Notes under the pieces: generated by a model
Databases searched by the model: none
Told to the model about the DNA's origin: nothing
Seen by the model: the letters and a program-made list of their open reading frames with translations, nothing else
Part shown: piece by piece, positions 24,530-31,529 of the stretch
Layout: every line of letters starts with the position of its first letter
How positions within the stretch are numbered: the first letter of the stretch is position 1
Position numbers and translations under genes: made by a program
Source: Streptomyces humidus
GTDB taxonomy: Bacteria > Actinomycetota > Actinomycetes > Streptomycetales > Streptomycetaceae
DNA: 64,000 bases
NCBI RefSeq assembly: GCF_014649655.1
Contig: NZ_BMTL01000013.1
Location: 62,001-126,000, forward strand
Reading direction: 5' to 3'

Positions 24530-27500
24530 TCATCCATACAGCTTCTTCAGCCTCGCGATGACGTCGTCCTCGTTCTTCTTGTCGGACTTGCCGAGGACCT
24601 CGATCGTGTCACCCGTCTTCCGGTAGAACAGCCGCGCGCCGTGCGCACTGCGGGCGTACCTGACGTTGCCGAAGAGCGCCTTGGTGCCGGTGCCGGAATT
24701 CAGGTTGCCCGACATCAGCTTCTGGAACATGTTGTTGAGATCGCGCTGGACCGTCTGGTCCCGGCCCGCCTGCTCGGCCAGTTCCTTGAGCCTCTTGTCC
24801 TTCCCGACGAGGGACTTCATGCAGAACTTCGCCTCGGGAGCCGCCGACGCCGAGAACGCCTTGCGCGCGGCCGCGGCCGGAGCGAGGCCCAGCATGTCGT
24901 CGGCGAGGGTGAGCAGGCACTGCGCCGGCGCCTGCCCCTTGCGCAGGATCTCCAGCAGCTTGCGCAGCCGGTCCAGGGTGTGCTTCGCCTGGACCGTGTC
25001 GTCGAGGAACTTCGCGATACCGCTGCCGACCTTGGCGATGGCCTTGCCCAGCGCCGGGATCTTACCGACGGCGAGGACGAGGCCGGCGGCGTTGACGAGG
25101 GTCCACAGGCAGCTCACGACGTCCCCGGAGCCCAGGCAGCGCTTGAGGTCCTTCTCCCCGATGAACTCCAGGAGGATGTCCGCGCCGTTCTGCTTGACCC
25201 AGTCGATGACGTCCAGGGAGGCGAGGGCCTTCGCGGAGCGGTAGTCGTCCACGCAGGACTGGCCGCACTCCTTGAGCAGGAGCGCCTCGTCGCTCGCGGA
25301 CAGGCCGGGACCGGAGTCGGGACTTCCCGTCGCGGCGGAGGCGCGGTCCGCCTCGACCCGCTTGCGGTACTCCTCCTCCGCCGAGTCGGCGGCGGCGTCG
25401 GCCTCCTCGGCGGAGCCCTGCGCGTCCTTGGCCGCGGCCTCGGCGCCGGTGGCGTCGTCCTCCGCCTCGGTCGCCGTGGCCCGCGCGCTCGCGGCGTCGG
25501 CGTCGGCGGCCTTCGCGGCGGAACGAGCACCTGCCGCGTCGCGCTCGGCCTCGGTGGCCTCGCTGTCGGCGGCGGTCGCCTCGGCCCGTGCGGTGTAGGC
25601 GGCGGACTGGGCGTAGGCCGCGTCGGAGCCGGCCTGGCGGTCGTACTCCTGGGCGCCGGCGTCAGCCTTCTTCGCGGCTTCGGCGGACTTCGCGGCGGCT
25701 GCCGCGGAGACCCGTGCGGCGGCGACCGCCGCTGCGGCGCGGGCGGCGTCGGCGGCGGCGGCCGCCGCTGCCTTCGCGGCAGCCTTGGCGTCGGCGGCGG
25801 CCTTGTCGGCGAGCGCCTTCGCGGTGGCGGCGGCCTTGGCCGCATCGTCGGACTTGGCCTTCGCGGCGGCGGCCTGCTGTTCGGACAGCGTCAGCGAGGT
25901 CTGGCCGACGAGGACGGCGAACGCGGCGGAGGAGTCCGTCTCCTTGTACGCGGTGCCGATGTTGACGGCCTCGTTGGCAGGCTTGATCACCTCGGCCGCC
26001 GAGTCGCGGGCGGCGGTGGCGTGCTCGGCCGCCGCATAGGCGTAACCGGCGGTGACGGCCGCCCAGGAGGCGGTCTTGTCAGCCTCGGAACGGGCGGCGG
26101 TGGCCTCGGTGCGCGCGGTGACGGCGGCAGCGGCGGCCTTCTTGGCCTCCACCTCCGCGTTCTCGGCGTTCTTCTGCGCGGCTGCTGCCGCTTCGATCGC
26201 GGTGGCGGCGGCGGCGTGCGCGGTGACCGCGGCGGCATGCGTCGTCCGGTAAGCGGCCTGGGCGGTCTGTGCCGCCGACTCCGCCCGGTACGCCGCCCCG
26301 TCGGCCCTGATGGACGCCGCGCGGGCGGCGACGGCCGCGGTGGTCGCGGTGTCGGCCTCCTGTTGGGCGTCGGCCGCGGCGGATGTCGCCGTGTTCGCGG
26401 CGGCGCGCGCCTCGGTGGCGGCGGCCCGGGTCTCCTGCGCGGCAGCGGTGCCCTCGGCGGCAGCGGCGGCGGATTCGAGCGCGGCGGCGCGGGAGAGCGC
26501 GGCCTGCTTGTCGCGGGCGGCGTCCTTCGCCCGGTTCTTGGCCTCGTACGCCCGTTGCTGGGCCGCGATCGCGGTGGCGTACCCCTCCTCGGCGGTGGCG
26601 CCCGAGGTCTCGGCGGCGGAACGGGCCGAGGCCGCCGTGGCCTGGTCCTGCTTGGCCCGGGTCTCGGCGGCCTCCGCCTTGGCGCGCTCACGGGTGGCGT
26701 TGGCGTGCTCGGCCCCGGCGGTCGCGGCGGCGGCCTCGGCGGTGGCACGGGCCGCCTTCGCGGTCGCCGCCCCGGCCTGCGCCGTCTTCTCGGCGGCCTC
26801 GGCGGTGGTCTGCGCGGTCTTGGCCTTGGCGGCGTTGGCCGCCGCCTCCTTGGCCTGGGCGTCGGCCGCGTCCGCGGCGGCCTTCGCCTGGGCGGCGGCC
26901 TCCTCGGCGGCGGCCCGACGGAATTCGGTGTTGATCGCGTGGGCCTGCGTCTGGGACAGCGCGAGCTGGGCCTTGCTGTCGGCGACGGTCGCCTTGGCCG
27001 CGTTCAGCGCGGTCTGTGTGGCCTTCGCGGCGGCCTGCGTCGCGGCGTACGAGGCCTTCACGACCTGCACCGACTGCTGGGCGTAGAGCAGACCCCGGCC
27101 GCGTGGCGTCCTCGCGGCGTCGGCGATGGCGTACGCGCTGGTCTGGGCGGCGGCGGCCTTGTCGGCGGCGGTCTTGGCGGCCGTGACCGCGGCATTGGCC
27201 AGCGTGACCTGGGCGGCGGCCTTGTCGCGGGCCTTGGTCAGGTCCGTCGCGGCCTGTGTGAACAGGCTCTTGGCGGGGCGCCCGGGTTCGTCGGCGGGCT
27301 TGCCGGCCCAGAACTTCTGCCAGGTGAGGATCTGGTCGGCCAGCCACGCCTGGCCGATCGACTCGATCATCGCGTCGGTGGCCTTCTGCGCCTGCGCGGC
27401 GGCGCTCCCCTCGGCGGCCATGATGTCGGCACGCGGCTTGGCCTGCCCGGCGTACTCCTGCTCCCACTCCGCGTAGGCGGCGGCCGTCACCGGGGCGAGG

Positions 27501-28312
27501 ACACGGCGCGGGTCCTGGGGGTTCCAACTGTCGCAGCCGGCCCAGGAGACCTTGAGGGACTCCACCTCCGTGCGGTACTCGGGCGAGCCGTCGGCCGGGG
27601 CCTGGGTGGGGAAGCCGCCCTGTCGCAGATAGCGGGCGATGTCGCTGGAGGTGATGGAGTTGAATGGCCCCTCGACGTTGCCCGGATAGAGGGTGAAGTC
27701 GGCGAGCTGGTCGTCGCCCGCCGGGCTCTTGCCCTTCAGGGACGCGGCGAGCTTGCGGGCGCCGTCCAGGGACGCGGCGCTCGGGGCGCTGCGGCCGTCC
27801 TGCCCGAACGTGTCGTACAGCGCCTCCTGCGGGCCCAGGGTGAACGCCTTGATGCCGGCGTCGAACTCGGGGGAGATCAGGGACATCCCGGTGGCGCCGG
27901 TCGCGCTCATCGCGTACGGGCGGTTCGCGGCCTCCCAGCCCTTCTTGCGGGCGTCGGCCCCCTGGACGTAGGCGACGGCGCTCGCCCGGTCGGCGCGCAG
28001 GGCGTCGTCCAGGAGGCTCGGATAGATGTTGTCCTTGCGCAGCAGGGCGGCGGCGAGGTCGGCGTCGGTGCCGTTCAGGGCCTTCGTCGCGGCGGCCTTG
28101 ACCGTGGCGCCGCCGATGTGGAGGGCATGGCCGACCTCACAGCGGTCGGCGCGCGGGCCCTGGCCGAAGGTGATGCGGGCCCCGGCGCCGTTGTCCGGGA
28201 GCGGGTCGGCCGCCTGGGCGGGCAGAGCGTACGCCAGGCCGGTGAGCAGGGACACAGCGGTGGTCAGCGCCGTGCCTGCCAGTCCTCGTCTTAACCGTCG
28301 GTGTCTGAGCAT
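24530..28312 (-). CDS. Secreted alanine-rich coiled-coil protein with RelE-like C-terminal domain (putative polymorphic toxin)
   Basis: 1260 aa. A Sec signal peptide (1-34, ending LPAQA) precedes an ALF-repeat-like N-terminal region (about 50-310) with DLAAALLRKDNIYPSLLDDA and AVAYVQGADARKKGWEAAN. Residues 330-990 are a very long Ala-rich coiled coil. At about 1005-1095 lies a Cys-containing module (ECGQSCVDDY, LKRCLGSGDVVSCLWTLV, GKAIAKVGSGIAKFLDD) like the pre-toxin segments of actinobacterial polymorphic toxins. The last 90 residues (QRDLNNMFQKLMSGN, LFGNVRYARSAHGARLFYR, DTIEVLGKSDKKNED) resemble a RelE/ParE-type ribonuclease toxin. ATG 28312 is chosen for GAGGAG-N4 spacing; GTG 28324 is the alternative. 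The toxin assignment is inference. Confidence 0.75.
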   Translation of the reverse strand: MLRHRRLRRGLAGTALTTAVSLLTGLAYALPAQAADPLPDNGAGARITFGQGPRADRCEVGHALHIGGATVKAAATKALNGTDADLAAALLRKDNIYPSLLDDALRADRASAVAYVQGADARKKGWEAANRPYAMSATGATGMSLISPEFDAGIKAFTLGPQEALYDTFGQDGRSAPSAASLDGARKLAASLKGKSPAGDDQLADFTLYPGNVEGPFNSITSSDIARYLRQGGFPTQAPADGSPEYRTEVESLKVSWAGCDSWNPQDPRRVLAPVTAAAYAEWEQEYAGQAKPRADIMAAEGSAAAQAQKATDAMIESIGQAWLADQILTWQKFWAGKPADEPGRPAKSLFTQAATDLTKARDKAAAQVTLANAAVTAAKTAADKAAAAQTSAYAIADAARTPRGRGLLYAQQSVQVVKASYAATQAAAKATQTALNAAKATVADSKAQLALSQTQAHAINTEFRRAAAEEAAAQAKAAADAADAQAKEAAANAAKAKTAQTTAEAAEKTAQAGAATAKAARATAEAAAATAGAEHANATRERAKAEAAETRAKQDQATAASARSAAETSGATAEEGYATAIAAQQRAYEAKNRAKDAARDKQAALSRAAALESAAAAAEGTAAAQETRAAATEARAAANTATSAAADAQQEADTATTAAVAARAASIRADGAAYRAESAAQTAQAAYRTTHAAAVTAHAAAATAIEAAAAAQKNAENAEVEAKKAAAAAVTARTEATAARSEADKTASWAAVTAGYAYAAAEHATAARDSAAEVIKPANEAVNIGTAYKETDSSAAFAVLVGQTSLTLSEQQAAAAKAKSDDAAKAAATAKALADKAAADAKAAAKAAAAAAADAARAAAAVAAARVSAAAAAKSAEAAKKADAGAQEYDRQAGSDAAYAQSAAYTARAEATAADSEATEAERDAAGARSAAKAADADAASARATATEAEDDATGAEAAAKDAQGSAEEADAAADSAEEEYRKRVEADRASAATGSPDSGPGLSASDEALLLKECGQSCVDDYRSAKALASLDVIDWVKQNGADILLEFIGEKDLKRCLGSGDVVSCLWTLVNAAGLVLAVGKIPALGKAIAKVGSGIAKFLDDTVQAKHTLDRLRKLLEILRKGQAPAQCLLTLADDMLGLAPAAAARKAFSASAAPEAKFCMKSLVGKDKRLKELAEQAGRDQTVQRDLNNMFQKLMSGNLNSGTGTKALFGNVRYARSAHGARLFYRKTGDTIEVLGKSDKKNEDDVIARLKKLYG

Positions 28313-28818
28313 GTGGCTCCTCACGTCGCATGGGCGATCGGGAGGAAGCGGGCATCCGTGACATCATGACGGCCCCACGGAAAGCTGACGGCGGGCATGA
28401 CGGCACCACGCAGCACGTGAAGAATCTCAATGAATCGGGCAAGGCCGTCACAGTGGTCAGGAGTGGACGGCCGCCCTCTTCCCCCGTTGAACGCACAGAG
28501 CCTGGCACATCGAAAGGGCTTGCGAAAGGGCTTTCCCGGATACGGCAGGGTGGATGATCGCGCCCCCCTGCGGGCGCACCCACACATCCCGGGATCAAGC
28601 AGACGACCAGGTGACGGCACGTCATATGTGCTGCATTTCCGGCAAGTTAGCGGGGAACGACCTGGGCCGCCGCATGAACTCACCGTGCGACGCGATGTCT
28701 GCCGGTCGTCCGGACGGCGAGTCTCGGCGCACCTGACGGGACACCCCGTGCGGGCGGAGACCGAGAGGCTCCGCGGACCACGGCCGCGGTGAACCGCGCC
28801 CCACGGGGCCGACCGCGC
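28313..28818. other. Intergenic region between the toxin-like gene and tdk
   Basis: 506 bp, less GC-rich than the surroundings, with no gene of Streptomyces-like codon use. It contains the GAGGAG site of the large gene and two GCCGTCATG copies on the minus strand (about 28368 and 28395). It must contain the promoter of the toxin-like gene; no consensus hexamers are clear. Confidence 0.45.
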
Positions 28819-29466
28819 TCAGTCGGAGGCCACCGGCAGGACGTCCGGCGAGAGCGCGCCGGCCCGGACGGAAGCGCTCGTCATGCGGCGACGATGGTGG
28901 CGCCTGCACAGGACCTCGTAGCCGATCGTGTCGGCCTGGTCGACGTCGCCGACGACGACCTGCGCGCCCTCGACGACCATGACGCCGCCCACCGTGCGGG
29001 CGTTGTGCGTGGCACGGGCTCCGCACCAGCACAGCGCCTCGACCTGCAGTACCTCGACGCGGTCGGCGAGTTCGACGAGCCGCTGGGAACCGGGGAACAG
29101 CTTGGACCGGAAGTCGGTGGTGATGCCGAAGGCGTAGACGTCGACGCCGAGGTCGTCGACCACGCGCGCGAGCTGGTCGATCTGCTCCTCGGCCAGGAAC
29201 TGCGCCTCGTCGGCGATCACGTAGTCCGCGCGGCGGCCCTGCGAGAGGTGGTCGACGAGATAGGCGTACAGGTCCTGGCCGTCCTCGACCTCGACCGCGT
29301 CGGTGACCAGACCGAGGCGGGAGGACAGCTTTCCCTCGCCCGCGCGGTCGTCACGGGTGAAGATCATGCCCTGCAGACCGCGGGCGGAGCGGTTGTGCTC
29401 TATCTGGAGAGCCAGTGTCGACTTCCCGCAGTCCATGGTTCCGGAGAAGAACACCAGCTCGGGCAT
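28819..29466 (-). CDS. tdk: Thymidine kinase
   Basis: A 215-aa type II thymidine kinase, salvage phosphorylation of thymidine with ATP. The P-loop GTMDCGKST is residues 9-17; the catalytic base is probably Glu87 in ADEAQFL; the lasso/zinc site uses Cys146 and Cys148 (CWCG) with Cys187 and the following His residues (CRRHH). GITTDFRSKLFPGS is the conserved substrate-proximal segment. Length is typical. Its 3' end is duplicated as a decayed fragment 7.6 kb away. The phosphodiesterase gene ends 58 nt upstream on the same strand, so the two may be co-transcribed. Confidence 0.95.
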   Translation of the reverse strand: MPELVFFSGTMDCGKSTLALQIEHNRSARGLQGMIFTRDDRAGEGKLSSRLGLVTDAVEVEDGQDLYAYLVDHLSQGRRADYVIADEAQFLAEEQIDQLARVVDDLGVDVYAFGITTDFRSKLFPGSQRLVELADRVEVLQVEALCWCGARATHNARTVGGVMVVEGAQVVVGDVDQADTIGYEVLCRRHHRRRMTSASVRAGALSPDVLPVASD

Positions 29467-29524
29467 GGGGAGTCGAGCGCCTTTCGGTCAAGGAGAGGGA
29501 CAACGGCGGGAGACGGTTCCGGCT

Positions 29525-30715
29525 TCAGGAGCGTACTTCGAGCAGGGGGACGAACTGCTCGGCAGGGGTCATCGAACCGTGGTTGCCGACCATCGCCGAC
29601 TCCTTGGGCTCCCGCTCCGACGCGATGATCAGGACGTCGTCCCGGGCGGCCGCGATCACGTCGCCGAGGCGGCCGTACACCCGCTCGTCGACCTGCGGAC
29701 CGAACCAGCCCGCCGTGATCGCCTCGTCGCGCGAGGCGACCCAGAACTGTTCGCCGAGCACCTCGCGCCAGCAGGTCAGCACGTCGTCCGCGGCGCCCGG
29801 CACGGCGTAGACATGGCGGGCGCGGCCCTCGCCGCCCAGCAGGGCGACGCCGGCGCGCAGTTCCCAGTCCGCGTCGAAGTCGATGCGGTGCTCCTCGTCG
29901 AAGGGCACGTCGATCATGCCGTGGTCGGCGGTGACGTAGAGCGCGCTGCGCGGCGGGAGTTGCTCGGCGAGACGCTGGACGAGCCGGTCGACGTGCATGA
30001 GCTGACCGCGCCAGGTGTCGGAGGCGACGCCGTAGCGGTGCCCCGCGCCGTCCAGTTCGGCGTAGTAGGTGTAGACGAGGGAGCGGTCGCCTGCGGCGAG
30101 CTGTTCGGCGGCGAGGTCCATGCGCTCCTCGCCGGTGAGCCGCCCGTGAAACGTTCCGCCGCTGAGCGCGACCTTGGTCAGCGGGGTGTTCTGGAACGCT
30201 GGGGACGACACCTGGGCGGCGTGCACGCCCGCCTGGTGGGCGAGCTGGAACACGGTCGGGTACGGCTGCCACTTCCCCGGCGCGGTCCACGGCTGCCAGC
30301 GGAGCTGGTTCATCAGCTCGCCGGTGTCCGGGTTGCGCACGGTGTAGCCGGGCAGCCCGTGCGCGCCCGGCGGGAGGCCGGTGCCGACGGAGGCGAGGGA
30401 GGTCGCGGTGGTCGCCGGGTAGCCGGCGGTCAGCGGGCGTCCGGTGCCGCCGCGCGAGCTGCCGAGCAGCGCGTGCAGATAGGGCGCCTCGTCGGGGTGG
30501 GCCTTGATCTGCTCCCAGCCGAGGCCGTCGACGAGGAAGACGCAGTTGCGGTCCGCGGGGGCGAGCTCCGGGATCGCCGCGGTCATCCCGGGCACGGCCA
30601 TGCCCGCCGCCAGCGTGGGCAGCAGGTCGGCCAGGGAGCCGGAACCGTACTCGGGGACGGGGGCGGAGCCGACGACGAGCGGTTCGGGGAAGTCCCAGAG
30701 GGCGGACCGGTCCAT
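29525..30715 (-). CDS. Alkaline phosphatase superfamily protein (nucleotide pyrophosphatase/phosphodiesterase type)
   Basis: 396 aa, two-metal alkaline-phosphatase fold. Metal ligands and nucleophile appear in order: FLVDGLGW (Asp), PATTATSLASVGTG (nucleophilic Thr), TYYAELDGAGHRYG (Asp and His), VTADHGMIDV (Asp-His) and GNHGSMTPAE (His). There is no signal peptide, so it is cytoplasmic. It probably hydrolyses a phosphodiester or nucleotide pyrophosphate; the substrate is unknown. Its ATG overlaps the DUF5998 stop by one base (TGATG), so the genes are translationally coupled. Confidence 0.87.
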   Translation of the reverse strand: MDRSALWDFPEPLVVGSAPVPEYGSGSLADLLPTLAAGMAVPGMTAAIPELAPADRNCVFLVDGLGWEQIKAHPDEAPYLHALLGSSRGGTGRPLTAGYPATTATSLASVGTGLPPGAHGLPGYTVRNPDTGELMNQLRWQPWTAPGKWQPYPTVFQLAHQAGVHAAQVSSPAFQNTPLTKVALSGGTFHGRLTGEERMDLAAEQLAAGDRSLVYTYYAELDGAGHRYGVASDTWRGQLMHVDRLVQRLAEQLPPRSALYVTADHGMIDVPFDEEHRIDFDADWELRAGVALLGGEGRARHVYAVPGAADDVLTCWREVLGEQFWVASRDEAITAGWFGPQVDERVYGRLGDVIAAARDDVLIIASEREPKESAMVGNHGSMTPAEQFVPLLEVRS

Positions 30716-31302
30716 CAGCGGGTGACGTCCGCGGTGGCTTCGGAGAGCGACTGCGCGAAGGCCAGGGCCTGGCGCACCGTCTCCGGGCCGTCCCCGGCCT
30801 CGCTGACGCGCAGGCTGAGGTCGTCCGCCGTCGAGCTGCCCGTGTAGCCGTGGTCGGCGTCGCAGTCGGGGTCGCCGCAGGCGGCCGGCTCCAGGTCGAG
30901 GCGGGAGACGGCGCCCCAGCCGATGGTGAGCACGACCTCGCGCGGCAGGGCGCCCGGCGTGTACGACTCCGGGTTGGCGACCACCCGGCTGAGCACGACC
31001 GACGAGATCCTGGCGAGCTTGACGGACTCCGTGGACGTCGTCGCGTAGGGCGTCGGGGAGGTGCTGTCGGCGGCCTGCTCGTCGGTGTGGCTGACGATGA
31101 AGCGGTTGCCGGTGAGCACCAGCACGGTCACATGCCGGCGCACCTCGTTCTGGTCGAACGTGGTCTCCTGGTGGACCAGGAACGACCGGATCGGCTCGCC
31201 GCCCACGGCGGCCTCCACCGCCTCGGCCACGAGGGCCGGGTAGTAGCCGCTGCGCTCGATCGCCGCGCGCAGCCCCTGGGTCGTCGTACTGGTCTTGGCC
31301 AT
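30715..31302 (-). CDS. DUF5998 family protein
   Basis: A 195-aa conserved actinobacterial protein beginning AKTSTTTQGLRAAIERSGYYP. It has a beta-rich core (FLVHQETTFDQNEVRRHVTV, LTGNRFIVSHTDEQA), a predicted strand pair VVLTIGWGAVSRLDLEPA, and a Cys pair in ACGDPDCDADHGYTGSS that might bind metal. The fold looks PH-like; function unknown. ATG 31302 follows GGAGGG. A second ATG 9 nt upstream is possible. It is first of the unit with the phosphatase-like gene. Confidence 0.85.
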   Translation of the reverse strand: MAKTSTTTQGLRAAIERSGYYPALVAEAVEAAVGGEPIRSFLVHQETTFDQNEVRRHVTVLVLTGNRFIVSHTDEQAADSTSPTPYATTSTESVKLARISSVVLSRVVANPESYTPGALPREVVLTIGWGAVSRLDLEPAACGDPDCDADHGYTGSSTADDLSLRVSEAGDGPETVRQALAFAQSLSEATADVTR

Positions 31303-31529
31303 GCCCTCCATCCTACGGGGACCCACTGACTGCGAGGCACCGCTCAGGGGCGCCCGGACGGACCCGGGGCGGCCGCGGTCCGTTCCGGCGAGCGTCCGCG
31401 GGCCGCGTCCGCCCGGTCGGCGCGCCGTCCGGGCGGCGGCTCCTCGCACGCGTGCCCGGGACGGAACGCTTCGGCGATGTCCGGCCGTTCCGCCGTCGGG
31501 GCCCGGGGCGGGTGTCCCGTCCGGGCCGT

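Larger units (their letters stand above)
21170..28935. mobile_element. Candidate small genomic island bracketed by tdk 3'-end direct repeats
   Basis: The direct repeat consists of the tdk 3' fragment at about 21170-21288 and the 3' end of intact tdk at 28819-28940. Between them lie ctaD with a small membrane protein, and a toxin-like/immunity-like pair, none of which belongs to the conserved neighbourhood genes. The layout (intact gene at one end, displaced 3' end at the other) is what insertion at a gene's 3' end leaves. No integrase or transposase is present, so the mechanism is open. Confidence 0.5.

Noticed and set aside
24641..28294. A 1217-codon open frame on the plus strand opposite the alanine-rich gene
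   Set aside because: It arises because Ala codons (GCN) read backwards as NGC/CGC without stops. The product is Gly/Arg/Leu low complexity with no domain, and the minus-strand gene has a signal peptide, ribosome binding site and structured ends.
28137..28818. Several 75-160 codon frames between tdk and the toxin-like gene, checked for a third gene or a DUF397/HTH-type remnant
   Set aside because: No family motif was found and codon bias is absent; the region is better read as promoter DNA.
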